Assembly (NCBI RefSeq): GCF_019879105.1
Contig: NZ_CP082248.1
Span: 248,001-312,000 of the forward strand
DNA from: Natrinema sp. SYSU A 869
Lineage (GTDB): Archaea; Halobacteriota; Halobacteria; Halobacteriales; Natrialbaceae
DNA length: 64,000 nucleotides
Direction of reading: 5' to 3'
Below are positions 25,963-34,463 of this stretch, piece after piece; position 1 is the first letter of the stretch, and each line of letters begins with the position of its first letter. Position numbers and translations under genes: made by a program. The notes beneath the pieces are model-generated. The model was not told where the DNA came from. It was given only the letters and a program-made list of their open reading frames with translations, and made no database searches.

Positions 25963-26616
25963 CTATCCAGGTCCAAAGGCCGCGATATCGGCCCCTACTG
26001 TCGCCAGTGCGTCGGCGGGGTTCGGGTCGCTGTCGGCCAGATGCGTGTACTGGTGGTCCGGGATGCTCGACAGTGCCGCCGTGATGGCCTCGCTGTATGT
26101 CTCGACGCCCGATTCCGTCGGGTCATCGCCACCCCAGACGTCTCGGATGACCGTCATCGAATCGATGCGCACTTCCAGCCTGCGTGGCTCGTAGCGAGTC
26201 AACAGTTCGGAGAGCCCAAGCTGGAGGGCGACGTACTCGGCGGTGTTGTTCCCCGTCCGGGAGCCGACGGGTCGGCCGAGACGGGCGAGTTGGTCCTCCG
26301 CAGCGTCCATGATGACAGCACCCGCACCTGCGGGGCCGGGGTTGCCCTGTGAACTGCCGTCGACGTAGAGGACGAATGTGTCGCTTGTCGGCTCGGGGAT
26401 GGGTGGCCGAGTGAGTCCTGACTCCAGCAGGCTTTCGAGCGCGCGACGCAACTCGGCCGGAGTGGTCGCGGGGTCGAATAGACCGCCGTAGCCGGAGACA
26501 GCGTCGTCGATGGCGTCGGTGGCGGCCGCCACCTCGTAGCCGACGCCCGCGAGTACCTCGTCGACGAGCGTGGCGAGCGGCGAGAGGTGTTCGGCCGGGA
26601 GGGTGTCGTCGGTCAC
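25963..26616 (-). CDS. rnhA: Ribonuclease HI family protein
   Basis: 217 residues from a GTG (VTDDTLPAEHLSPLATLVDE); the open frame extends to an ATG at 26799, but that part is basic and unlike the rest. An N-terminal ~85-residue helical region is followed by the RNase H fold: first Asp in FVLYVDGSSQGNPGPAGAGA, Glu in NNTAEYVALQLG, Asp in EVRIDSMTVIRDV and the last Asp in HLADSDPNPADAL. It cuts RNA in RNA-DNA hybrids. The whole gene lies between 15-bp direct repeats, suggesting it came or moved as a cassette. Confidence 0.82.
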   Translation of the reverse strand: MTDDTLPAEHLSPLATLVDEVLAGVGYEVAAATDAIDDAVSGYGGLFDPATTPAELRRALESLLESGLTRPPIPEPTSDTFVLYVDGSSQGNPGPAGAGAVIMDAAEDQLARLGRPVGSRTGNNTAEYVALQLGLSELLTRYEPRRLEVRIDSMTVIRDVWGGDDPTESGVETYSEAITAALSSIPDHQYTHLADSDPNPADALATVGADIAAFGPG

Positions 26617-26808
26617 GTCACTCCCTTCTTCGGACTTCGGTTCCGGGCCCTCACACCCTCGCTCCCGAATGATCTTGTTGGCTGGTCGCACCACTGCATA
26701 TAGGTCCTCGGTGGTCAGGCGGGATAATCTCTTCAGGTGGTACCGGTGGCGGGCTATTTTGAACCAGTCGCCCCTTGCGATCCTCAGCGGCCGATACAAA
26801 CGGCCTGC

Positions 26809-26823
26809 TGAATATAGAGGGTG
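26809..26823 (+). repeat. 15-bp direct repeat, right copy
   Basis: TGAATATAGAGGGTG, same orientation as 25870-25884, about 925 bp apart. Confidence 0.65.
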
Positions 26824-26916
26824 TATTCAGCCTTCGAAACAGTCGAAGCCATCGAAAACTATCGGGGAGTGCAGCAGAATGAAATATTCAAGCCCCGGGC
26901 CACAGTTGCATTCTGT

Positions 26917-27987
26917 ATGGAACTTCCTCCCTTCGAACTTGAACGGTGGCTCGATGAATACGAGCCAGACGCTGATTTGATGCTCGCTGAAAGCGCTGTT
27001 CGAAGTCTTCCAGCAGACCGTTTCGATCTCGATGTGGGTGAACTCGGATATGTCATTCCCACTGACGGTACCCCGGAATTTAGAGCCGCTATCGCCGAGC
27101 GTTACGACCGTGACACTGAGGAAGTCGTTCTCACCTGCGGAACACAGGAAGCCGACTTCCTCACATTCATGACCCTCCTTAGCGAGGGAGACCATAGCGT
27201 AGTCATCTCACCGACCTATCAGTCGCTCTCGAGTGTTCCCAACGCCGTTGGTGACGTGAGCGAAGTTCGAACCGAGCCGCCGGAGTGGAACCTCTCGGTT
27301 ACTGCCGTCGCCGAGGAGATGCGTCCTGAGACGCAACTGGTTGTCCTCACGAATCCGAGTAACCCGACGGGGAAGTACCTCGGGCCGGAGACGATGCAGG
27401 CACTGTACGATCTCGTCGAGGAGAACAATGCGTACCTTCTCGTTGACGAAGTGTATCGAATGTTGGCCGACGAGCCTCACGCGCCCGCCGCCGCGCTCGG
27501 CCCGCGCGCGATCTCAACCGCCGGTGTCTCGAAGTCATACGGTCTTGAAGGGGCGCGTCTCGGGTGGGTCGTTGCAGACACGGAGATCGCGGACGCAGTG
27601 CGGAAGTGGAAAGATTACACGACAATCTCACCCCCGATCGTTGGCCACCACGTCGCTCAGCAGGCGCTCGGTGAGCGAGAGGCCGAGATTCTTGAGGCGA
27701 ACCGCACCCACGCGAAAGCGAACCGGGAACGCGTCGCCGAGTTCGTCGAACGTTACAATCTCGACTGGTTCGAGCCGACGGGCGTAAACGGCTTCCCGAC
27801 GATCCCGGACGGGTTCGAGAGCGGGAAGGAGTTCTGCCGGTCGCTGTTCGAGGCCGAGAGTGTCGTCCTCGCACCCGGTGACGTCTTCGGGTATCCCGAC
27901 CGGTTCCGAATCGGGTTCGGTCTTCACACCGAGGAACTTGAGGATGGCCTCGACCGAATCGGTCGTCACATTGAAAACCACCGCTGA
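26917..27987 (+). CDS. PLP-dependent aminotransferase (class I/II)
   Basis: 356 residues from MELPPFELERWLDEYEPDAD; an in-frame GTG 96 bp upstream is less likely. Motifs: GTQEADFLTF, NPSNPTGKYLGPE, LLVDEVYRMLADEP and the PLP lysine in STAGVSKSYGLEGARLGW, then RFRIGFG near the end. Fold type I transaminase of the aspartate/alanine group, cytoplasmic. Amino donor and acceptor cannot be told. It follows the right-hand direct repeat of the RNase H cassette and stands alone. Confidence 0.92.
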   Translation: MELPPFELERWLDEYEPDADLMLAESAVRSLPADRFDLDVGELGYVIPTDGTPEFRAAIAERYDRDTEEVVLTCGTQEADFLTFMTLLSEGDHSVVISPTYQSLSSVPNAVGDVSEVRTEPPEWNLSVTAVAEEMRPETQLVVLTNPSNPTGKYLGPETMQALYDLVEENNAYLLVDEVYRMLADEPHAPAAALGPRAISTAGVSKSYGLEGARLGWVVADTEIADAVRKWKDYTTISPPIVGHHVAQQALGEREAEILEANRTHAKANRERVAEFVERYNLDWFEPTGVNGFPTIPDGFESGKEFCRSLFEAESVVLAPGDVFGYPDRFRIGFGLHTEELEDGLDRIGRHIENHR

Positions 27988-28228
27988 CCGGCACTAATAG
28001 GGATGCGGCGTCGGGGTAGGTGTGCTACAGTTACGAACGAGAGCTATCCTCGGCTGCTAAACGAACCGGCCTACGCTACAGTTTTCCCTCTTTGAGAGGA
28101 TGTAGAAAAGCTATTCAACAGGGTAGACAAGAGCTATTTAGAGTTGCTCCGGAATTGTTGGCTCCTGTCACTGGACAGCCAGATACCAGCAACCAGAGAC
28201 ATTGGGTCAACAAAGAAAGACAAAAACA

Positions 28229-28744
28229 ATGAGTGAAAAAAGGAGTACTGAAGCTGAATCATCGTCTCCCCTGCGATCGTGGTCACCAGCGTGGGCAGGA
28301 TACGCAGCTTGTGGGTGGACAATAGTGTTCGCGTTGATGAGCTTCTACTGGGCGCTCGGGGGAACTGCAGGTCTTGATTCGGCTTCACCCGCAGCACGAG
28401 ATCTCATAAGAACTGGCGGCTCAGGAGCTGTTGCAGTCATATGGATCACAGGAGTGTTGAAGCTCGTCGGCGGTGTGCTCGCGCTCGCACTTGTTCAGCC
28501 ATGGGGAGAGAAGCTCCCCCGCTGGCTCCTACTGATTCCCGGCTTTGGTGGTGCCATCCTTCTCGTGGTACACGGAAGCGATTTCCTGATTCGCGGGTTG
28601 CTCTGGTGGAGCGGACTTCTCGACGTCCCTGAGACTGTCGATTCTGTAGTAATTACTGGATACACCTTCCTGTGGGGACCATGGTGGGTGCTGGGAGGGC
28701 TCCTGTTCGGTGTGGCTGCATGGGACTATAGACGGCGCACGTGA
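28229..28744 (+). CDS. DUF3995 integral membrane protein
   Basis: 171 residues from MSEKRSTEAESSSPLRSWSP. About four helices with the DUF3995 hallmarks PAWAGYAACGWTIVFALMSF, YWALGGTAGLD, LPRWLLLIPGFGGAILLVVH and GPWWVLGGLLFGVAAW. Function of the family is unknown. A frameshifted relative sits at 38231-38703. Confidence 0.88.
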   Translation: MSEKRSTEAESSSPLRSWSPAWAGYAACGWTIVFALMSFYWALGGTAGLDSASPAARDLIRTGGSGAVAVIWITGVLKLVGGVLALALVQPWGEKLPRWLLLIPGFGGAILLVVHGSDFLIRGLLWWSGLLDVPETVDSVVITGYTFLWGPWWVLGGLLFGVAAWDYRRRT

Positions 28745-28774
28745 GGAGATCTATCTTTGAGCAGCGAGAAAATC

Positions 28775-28792
28775 CCCGCCCTTCAGGGCGGG
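28775..28792. terminator. GC hairpin after the DUF3995 gene
   Basis: CCCGCCC-TTCA-GGGCGGG, 30 bp beyond the stop. Possible terminator; a very similar hairpin marks haloarchaeal IS200/IS605 right ends, and IS debris follows. Confidence 0.5.
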
Positions 28793-28844
28793 CGTGAATT
28801 GCGTCACTCGACTACGCAAGCCACGTTCTGACGGTAGTACGGAT

Positions 28845-29126
28845 ATGTAAGTGGGTGGCAAGGGATATGATGATCAGCAGATTCGAGCAATGGCCCATGA
28901 GTACGGGATTCGGCCACTCATCAAACACCGTGAGTTCTCCTCACTTCGGAAAGCGTGGAATGCTCGGCTGGATTCCAAACTCTACGGTCAACGGAGCCAG
29001 AGCGAAACGGTGAACTCTCGACTCAAGCGAAAATACGGTGCGTTCGTCCGTTCATGACGCTGGTGGAAGCAGTTTCGTGAACTCGCCCTTGCATGTATCG
29101 TCCACAATCTTGACCGAGCCATCTAA
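28845..29126 (+). pseudogene. C-terminal third of an IS5-type transposase
   Basis: GGKGYDDQQIRAMAHEYGIR, PLIKHREFSSLRKAWNARLD and SQSETVNSRLKRKYGAFVRS, then an in-frame TGA, then WWKQFRELALACIVHNLDRA and the normal end. The second catalytic Asp (KGYDD) and the Glu region (ETVNS) are there, but the N-terminal half and its Asp are missing. Related to but distinct from the intact IS5 transposase at 39082. Confidence 0.8.
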
Positions 29127-29187
29127 CAATCAATACAGAGAACATACCTAAAAGATATATCTATTGACAAAAACAGAATAGGGCCGT

Positions 29188-29802
29188 TTAATTTGATTTT
29201 CGGGCGAATAATACTTCAGCGGCGTGTTGATGGGGTTCACCGGATGACCCATCATCAAAGATTACCTCTTCTAGTTCGAGGACACTCCAGTCCTGATAGT
29301 ATTCCCTTAATTCACCTTGTGCGTAGAAATACTCGCTTTCTGTCCAGTCTGGTGCGGTGGGAACATCAGGATGGTCGACAAAAGCAAACATAGCGTGAAC
29401 CCCATCGGAAGTCGTCTTCTCCTTGAAATAATTGAATTGACGCTTCCGGTTCTCAGGTTGAATATATTGAATCGTGCCAGCAGAGTAAACTACGTCAACC
29501 GCTTCCGGGAAGTTGGCGTCATTTGCGTCAGCTTCGATAGTCTGAAGCGTCACATCACGCTGAATAGCAAGGCGTTCAGCCTTCGTCAAGCCGTTCGGAG
29601 AAATATCCATTGCATAGACATTCCATCCTTGTTCGGCGAAAAACACAGCGTCCCGACCTTCACCGGCACCAATGTCAATCGCCGTTATGTCAGTTTTTAA
29701 TTTCGATGCAACATCTACTGTTTTCTCGGCCATATTGTTTGGTTTGGTACCCCAATAGTATTCTTCTTGACCGTAGACCCGTTCTCGGGCATCGAATTTC
29801 AT
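29188..29802 (-). CDS. SAM-dependent methyltransferase (TehB-like)
   Basis: 204 residues. Motif I TAIDIGAGEGRDAVFFAEQG, acidic AMDISPNGLTKAER, motif II-like IEADANDANFPEAVDVVYSA and GTIQYIQPENR. The N-terminus KFDARERVYGQEEYYWGTKP matches TehB/thiopurine-like small-molecule methyltransferases. Cytoplasmic; substrate unknown. Lower GC by eye than its neighbours, which suggests transfer. It stands next to the partition locus and IS debris. Confidence 0.88.
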   Translation of the reverse strand: MKFDARERVYGQEEYYWGTKPNNMAEKTVDVASKLKTDITAIDIGAGEGRDAVFFAEQGWNVYAMDISPNGLTKAERLAIQRDVTLQTIEADANDANFPEAVDVVYSAGTIQYIQPENRKRQFNYFKEKTTSDGVHAMFAFVDHPDVPTAPDWTESEYFYAQGELREYYQDWSVLELEEVIFDDGSSGEPHQHAAEVLFARKSN

Positions 29803-30004
29803 ATCTGAATAATTCCTTCAAGGGGCTTAACGAAACCGTTTCGTCGATCGTAATGTGATCCAGCTGTTTGCTATCTGTTGGCTGTAAACCACTTTGTACA
29901 CCAATTATTATATATGTGTACTTACTGCTGACGTTCCAAAACTGCCACTCCAAGAGGCTCAACAGAGCCACATCTCAGTTGGGATAGTCCAGAACTAGAC
30001 GGAC

Positions 30005-30040
30005 TCAATAGGTACAATAGGTAGGATAGCTACCTATTCG
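30005..30040. repeat. Partition-type iterons, outlying cluster
   Basis: Two direct copies of CAATAGGTA and one imperfect inverted TACCTATTC. The same 9-mer recurs at 30668-30805 next to parA, so this cluster appears to have been separated from the main array by IS insertions at 30066-30480. Confidence 0.6.
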
Positions 30041-30065
30041 AGTTCTCTGGACTTCACGCGAGGAA

Positions 30066-30150
30066 ATGGCACTGTCTAGTTCTGCACCTCCTTGGTCGGC
30101 GTCCTTCCGTCGAGAGCGTGGTGCGTTCTCTGATGCTTATAGTAATACAT
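30066..30150 (-). pseudogene. C-terminal end of an IS6-family transposase
   Basis: Reads YYKHQRTHHALDGRTPTKEV and stops, followed at once by the terminal repeat GGCACTGTCTAG (30067-30078 on the + strand). This is the tail of a haloarchaeal IS6 transposase and its inverted repeat. It shows that the ends of the MITEs at 9061 and 43809 are IS6 ends. Confidence 0.75.
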
Positions 30151-30457
30151 AGGTTCTCGTGGTTGTTCGAGCCGTGCTGTTTCCACGAGAGTTTCCGCTG
30201 TTCGCGTTCGTCCGAGAGGTCGACTGATTCGATTGAGTTACCGTCAGTGTCGTGGGGATATATGAAAATTCCGACAATGTTCTTCCGATTCTCGGGCTTC
30301 GTTGGCGATTCTTGGTCGATTCCACGCTGAAGGTAGCGAACCTCTCACCCGCCGGTTCCTTCTTGAGCGTGACCCGTTTGAACTTCACATCCTCGGAATC
30401 TCTCGGTGGAGCCAGATCAAAATATCCCTGGCTTTCGAGAATGACTCGAGCTGCCAT
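30151..30457 (-). pseudogene. Internal fragment of TnpB
   Basis: FKRVTLKKEPAGERFATFSV in one frame and DTDGNSIESVDLSDERE in another are the segment before and at the first RuvC part of TnpB. It is frameshifted and cut at both ends; the left cut abuts the IS6 tail. Confidence 0.6.
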
Positions 30458-30539
30458 GTCAACGAGTACAATATGGGAGTCAACTGGGCCAGCTCTGTCA
30501 CCTCTGATATCTATTGTTCCTTAAGTACCTACTACGCCT

Positions 30540-30647
30540 TGACTGGGTATCTTAGATATCTGGCCTGTCTCACCATGACTGGGTGCCTTAGATACCTGGC
30601 CTGTCTCACCATGACTGGGTGCCTTAGATATCTAACCTAGCTCACCA
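30540..30647 (+). repeat. Three tandem 36-bp repeats (centromere-like)
   Basis: Units at 30540-30575, 30576-30611 and 30612-30647, head to tail without spacers, each with TGACTGGGT, CTTAGATA and CTCACCA at fixed positions; the third differs most. They lie 190 bp upstream of parA and are the best candidate for the site bound by the ParB-like protein. Confidence 0.8.
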
Positions 30648-30650
30648 TGG

Positions 30651-30812
30651 CTAGCTACAATAGCTACAATAGGTAGGGCAGCTATCGTCCCTATTCTACC
30701 TATTGTGGTTAAGCTACCTATTGCAGCTACATGAGGTAGAACTAAGTAGAACAATGAAAATGTATGAACTGTCCGTTGAAACAGGCGTTCATGGTACAAT
30801 AGGTACCTATCG
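30651..30812. repeat. CAATAGGTA iterons in both directions upstream of parA
   Basis: Exact 9-mer at 30668 and 30797, and its inverse TACCTATTG at about 30697 and 30715, with related TAGCTACAA repeats at 30652-30670. The last copy, extended as GGTACAATAGGTACC, sits just before parA and could be an operator as well. Confidence 0.7.
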
Positions 30813-30840
30813 AAGCTTGTAGCGGACGGAGTTATACAAT

Positions 30841-31728
30841 ATGGCCGCTACGAACAATCCACAAGCAGTCAGTGTTGTCATTCTCAAAGGTGGCGTCGGT
30901 AAGTCAACGACTTCGATGAACCTCGCTCGACAGCTCGCTGAGCGCGGCCCCACGTTATTCGCGGATCTTGATCCGAACGGCCACGCAACAAACGGTCTCG
31001 GATTTAAAGATGCCTATCAGAGCGATGTGAACCTCGGTGACGTAATTCTTGAGGGGACGGCCACACCGCATGACTTGATTCAACACACCGAGTACGGATT
31101 CGACCTGCTCCCATCATCGAACACGCTCGAGGATGTAGAGAAAGACCTTGCCGGGGCGATGCAAGGTTCAGCCCGGGTCAAATCGAAAATCATTGAGCCA
31201 CTACTTGGCAACGAATACGAGTACATTGTATTCGACTGTCCGGCCTATCCAGGGATGTTGAACAACAACGCCCTCGTTGCGACGGGGAATGTCATAGTCC
31301 CAATTGAACCGGGCTCGAGTGCGATTGGCGGTTACAAGCGGACGATGGAACGACTCATCGAACCAGCACGGGAGTACATCGATGTGGACGTACTCGCAGT
31401 TGTGCCGAACAAACTCTCGGATCGAATTGATCAACAGACCGAGGACCGCGAACTCCTCGAGAATTTGAACACAGCTAGCTACGAGGTCAATCCTGGACAG
31501 CCACTGCAAGAGGCGGTTCCTGACTTTGCCCGGATTACGGCCGACGAGTTCGAACAGATCGATAACGGTGAGATTGCGACACCGAAGCCAGGTATCCGCC
31601 ACCGATCTGCGCTCTCTCGCTCACTCCAGCACAACCAACCACTGCAGGATTACGATCCAGAGAGTGATCAGATTCCTTACTACGAGGAGCTTGCAGGTAT
31701 CGTTTCGAACGGAGGAATCGATCGATGA
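30841..31728 (+). CDS. parA: ParA-family partition ATPase
   Basis: 295 residues. Deviant Walker A KGGVGKSTTSMNLARQL, switch I FADLDPNGHATNGLG, and Walker B region YIVFDCPAYPGMLNNNAL with PIEPGSSAIGG. Uses ATP to move plasmid copies apart on the nucleoid. Its Walker B reads DCPAYPG where most ParA proteins have DCPP. It is translationally coupled (ATGA) to the next gene and preceded by an iteron array, the usual layout of a type I partition cassette. Confidence 0.94.
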   Translation: MAATNNPQAVSVVILKGGVGKSTTSMNLARQLAERGPTLFADLDPNGHATNGLGFKDAYQSDVNLGDVILEGTATPHDLIQHTEYGFDLLPSSNTLEDVEKDLAGAMQGSARVKSKIIEPLLGNEYEYIVFDCPAYPGMLNNNALVATGNVIVPIEPGSSAIGGYKRTMERLIEPAREYIDVDVLAVVPNKLSDRIDQQTEDRELLENLNTASYEVNPGQPLQEAVPDFARITADEFEQIDNGEIATPKPGIRHRSALSRSLQHNQPLQDYDPESDQIPYYEELAGIVSNGGIDR

Positions 31729-32168
31729 GCAACCCATTTGATGACCTCGAAAGTGATGATTCAGATGATGGGGACAATGCTAACGAGTCGGAGACCGATG
31801 TGACGTCGACTGACGAGAAAGGGAGATCCCGGGACTCACTGACATCTGTGGATACTACTGTAACCGAATCTAACCCTGAACCAACACGAGAAAGTCCTGA
31901 ACAGACAATCGAGAACCGTGATCCAGCGGATGTTGGTCCGGCATTTGACTTCAGTGAATCGCGTCAGAAACCGATGTATCCCCATGACGAGACCTGGGAT
32001 GAGGTCGAAGATCAACTTGGAATTACGGTTATTCCTGAACTCCGTCAAATGGGGATCCGCGACGAGGAAAAGCGGGAGGTCCACAATGCGCTGTTGAAGG
32101 TCGCAATCGAGCATAGCGATGAGATCGCTGACGAACTCGCTGCTGAACGGATTCGGCGGTCAGACTGA
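31725..32168 (+). CDS. ParB-like centromere-binding partner
   Basis: 147 residues. A long acidic, low-complexity head (MSNPFDDLESDDSDDGDNAN onward, to ~80) precedes a compact basic/helical C-terminus (ETWDEVEDQLGITVIPELRQ, then EEKREVHNALLKVAIEHSDE). Not a classic ParB with HTH and CTPase; small partners of this kind accompany many haloarchaeal plasmid ParAs. The role as adaptor that binds the 36-bp or CAATAGGTA repeats is inferred from position and 4-bp overlap with parA. Confidence 0.7.
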   Translation: MSNPFDDLESDDSDDGDNANESETDVTSTDEKGRSRDSLTSVDTTVTESNPEPTRESPEQTIENRDPADVGPAFDFSESRQKPMYPHDETWDEVEDQLGITVIPELRQMGIRDEEKREVHNALLKVAIEHSDEIADELAAERIRRSD

Positions 32169-32195
32169 GTTTAATATCGAACCGTATATGCGATC

Positions 32196-32858
32196 CTATT
32201 TCTCGATAGTAGACTCTGCGGAGAGATCATCCATTTCCGCGTCGTCACTGACTCGTTCGGCGACAAGAACACCCACTTGGTCATGCACGCGCTCGACTGC
32301 CGTGACCACGAATCCAGTGTCGGTGAGTATGTCCACGAGCAACCCGACTGTTGCCGCATCAACCCCGTGGTCGAATAACGGTTCTTCAGGGTCGGGCGAG
32401 CCGAAGAACATCGCGTCACCGAGGACGAACCGACGCGGGCCGAGATCGGCGATGACCTCGATAGCCTCGCGTTTTTCCTCATCAGGGAGATGGTGCAGGG
32501 CGAAGTTCGAGACGATAATGTCCACTTCGCCGTCATATTTCGGGTCGCGGAACTCGCCATAGTCAAACTCGACGTTCTTGATACCGCTGTCGGTGGCCTT
32601 CGACCGCGTCTGCTCTATCATTCTGTCACTGATGTCTCGACCAACGACGTGGCCGGCATCCCCGGCCAACGCAAGCGCAATCAGACCCGTCCCCGTTCCG
32701 AGGTCGAGGACTACGTCGTCGGGGCAAGGGTCTGCGTGGTCAATGACAAGTGAAGCGCACGTGTTGTAGATTGGCTTCTCTTCACTGCCGTGTTTGTCGT
32801 CGTAGTGATGAGCTATCTGTGAGAAGCGATCGCCGAGGTCCTCAAGGCGCTTGTCCAT
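32196..32858 (-). CDS. Class I SAM-dependent methyltransferase
   Basis: 220 residues from MDKRLEDLGDRFSQIAHHYD; another ATG lies 9 bp upstream. Motif I VVLDLGTGTGLIALALAGDA, VVGRDISDRMIEQTRSKA, and IIVSNFALHHLPDEEKREA. The start lies inside the end of the thioredoxin-reductase-like gene, so they form a tight operon. Methylates a small molecule, possibly a metal or thiol compound given its partner; that link is inference. Confidence 0.88.
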   Translation of the reverse strand: MDKRLEDLGDRFSQIAHHYDDKHGSEEKPIYNTCASLVIDHADPCPDDVVLDLGTGTGLIALALAGDAGHVVGRDISDRMIEQTRSKATDSGIKNVEFDYGEFRDPKYDGEVDIIVSNFALHHLPDEEKREAIEVIADLGPRRFVLGDAMFFGSPDPEEPLFDHGVDAATVGLLVDILTDTGFVVTAVERVHDQVGVLVAERVSDDAEMDDLSAESTIEK

Positions 32859-33834
32859 TATTGCCACCTCCTTCGAAGTCTTCCTTGGACAGTTCCATAT
32901 TCACGGTCGCGCCGACTGCGTATCCATCGGCGACAGCAGACGGTATGGAAGGAGGAGATCCGCTAGAGGCGTCACCTGCAATGAAAACACCCTCGACCGA
33001 CGTGAACCCGATTCCATGCTGGGACCGTGTTGCGTCGATGAGTCCGGCCTGATTCACTTCGAGACCGAGTTGTTCCGGGAGTTCGCTGTGTTGTTCCATC
33101 GGTGGGGGGTAAAAAAGAGCATGGCGGGCTACGTTGCGGCCGTCCGCAAGGGAGACGCTTTCGAGCCCATCGTCGCCAGAGCCATTGAGTGCGCTGATCG
33201 GTTCGTCTTCGATTCGGACACCTCGCTCAATGAACAACGACTGTGTCGCCTCGTCGAAGACATCCTGCCCATCGGTGAATACGACGAGATCATCACTCAG
33301 ATTGTATATGAGTTTCGCGTAGTCGACCATGTGTTGGTTCGTGACGATAACGCCGAGGGGTTCATCACGAACTTCGTAGCCGTGACAGTAGGGGCAGTGA
33401 TATACGCCACTCCCCCACAACTCCTCGAAGCCATCGGTATCAGGAAGGTCGTCCCCGACACCAGTCGCTAGTACGACCTTTCGACTCGTGACGCTCTCGC
33501 CAGAATCCAAAGTACTGGTGAATCCATCGTTGGCTCTACTGACATCCGTTACCTGTGAATTTCGGAACTCACCTCCGTATTTCGAGACTTCCTCTCGACC
33601 AAGACGACGGAGTTCCTCCGGCGGGATGCCGTCCCTCGTCAGATACCCATGGGCTTCAGCTGCTGGACCATTACGGGGTTCGCCGTTGTCGCAGACCAAG
33701 ACGCTGCGGAGCGAGCGCCCTAACTGGAGGGCTGCACTCAGTCCCGCAGGCCCACCGCCGATGATAAGAACGTCGTACTCCAAATCACTGTCACCAGTTG
33801 TTTGCACACCTAACGCAATGAGGACACCAAGCAT
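32842..33834 (-). CDS. Thioredoxin-reductase-like flavoprotein
   Basis: 330 residues; start set at the ATG 33834, 39 bp inside the longest frame. FAD site YDVLIIGGGPAGLSAALQLG, redox-active pair as VYHCPYCHGYEV (CPYC, where thioredoxin reductase has CATC), and the closing VEGVFIAGDASSGSPPSIPS. Similar proteins act as ferredoxin- or NADPH-linked disulfide reductases. It shares an operon with the methyltransferase and is divergent from the regulator at 34028. Confidence 0.9.
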   Translation of the reverse strand: MLGVLIALGVQTTGDSDLEYDVLIIGGGPAGLSAALQLGRSLRSVLVCDNGEPRNGPAAEAHGYLTRDGIPPEELRRLGREEVSKYGGEFRNSQVTDVSRANDGFTSTLDSGESVTSRKVVLATGVGDDLPDTDGFEELWGSGVYHCPYCHGYEVRDEPLGVIVTNQHMVDYAKLIYNLSDDLVVFTDGQDVFDEATQSLFIERGVRIEDEPISALNGSGDDGLESVSLADGRNVARHALFYPPPMEQHSELPEQLGLEVNQAGLIDATRSQHGIGFTSVEGVFIAGDASSGSPPSIPSAVADGYAVGATVNMELSKEDFEGGGNNGQAP

Positions 33835-33976
33835 AAGATTGTCGCTCCCGGAGATGAGAGTGGCCAAATACAATAGAACGCAACTATACGGCCGGAATCG
33901 TCGGCTTTCTCCCTCAAATATGACCGGTCTGATCTAATCAAATGCTCGGTAGCCATTCCGAGCCTGCGGAAGCAAA

Positions 33977-33991
33977 TGCACTTGAGGTGCA
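33977..33991. promoter_or_regulatory. Operator TGCAC-TTGAG-GTGCA
   Basis: Inverted repeat directly before the TATA-like CTTTATCT of the regulator gene (start 34028), in the divergent region with the flavoprotein operon. Probably the regulator's own site. Confidence 0.6.
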
Positions 33992-34027
33992 AACTTTATC
34001 TGGCAGCAGTACCCATTCCCGATACCA

Positions 34028-34426
34028 ATGCCAGACGCCGTACAGAAGCAACTCCAAGACGAACGGGAGTGTGATGGTCTTCTTGACTGTATGTTCGGAC
34101 TGAATGAGCTCGACAGAGGTGTATTTAGACTGTTAGAAGAACGTTCTAAGCCGCTTACCGTGGATCAAATTGCGAAGTTCATTGACCGGGAGCGGACGAC
34201 TGCGTACCGTTCAGTCAGACGGCTCCAAGATGCTGGAGTTGCTGTGCAAGAACAGGAAAGCTGTCCTAAGGGTGGCTATCACCACGTGTATCGAGTCTCC
34301 GACCCGGACGAGATAGCGGATGAACTCCAACGAATGCTCAACCAGTGGTACGCTGATACTGGACAACTCATTCAGGAGTTCCGTGATACGTATGGCGAGG
34401 ATTCTTCTCCTGAAATAGATCAATAG
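34028..34426 (+). CDS. TrmB-type winged-helix regulator
   Basis: 132 residues. The head has two cysteines (ECDGLLDCMFGLNELDRGVF), then the winged helix LTVDQIAKFIDRERTTAYRS, VRRLQDAGVAVQEQESCPKG and GYHHVYRV, with a C-terminal helix. It lacks the sugar-binding half of full TrmB. Three cysteines (two in the head, one in ESCPKG) would allow redox or metal sensing. Divergent from the flavoprotein/methyltransferase operon, with an inverted repeat between them, so it likely controls that operon. Confidence 0.82.
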   Translation: MPDAVQKQLQDERECDGLLDCMFGLNELDRGVFRLLEERSKPLTVDQIAKFIDRERTTAYRSVRRLQDAGVAVQEQESCPKGGYHHVYRVSDPDEIADELQRMLNQWYADTGQLIQEFRDTYGEDSSPEIDQ

Positions 34427-34463
34427 CTTCCTGCTCTTGGTATCCGATAGCAGGACAAACTGA

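Noticed and set aside
26617-26799. ATG start of the RNase HI gene at 26799
   Set aside because: The extra ~61 residues are basic and unlike the acidic protein; a GTG at 26616 with a GGAG just upstream opens the part that looks like the family. Kept as an alternative only.
30540-30647. 36-bp repeats resembling a CRISPR array
   Set aside because: The units are directly head to tail with no spacers, only three copies, no cas genes nearby, and they stand upstream of parA; a centromere-type array explains them.
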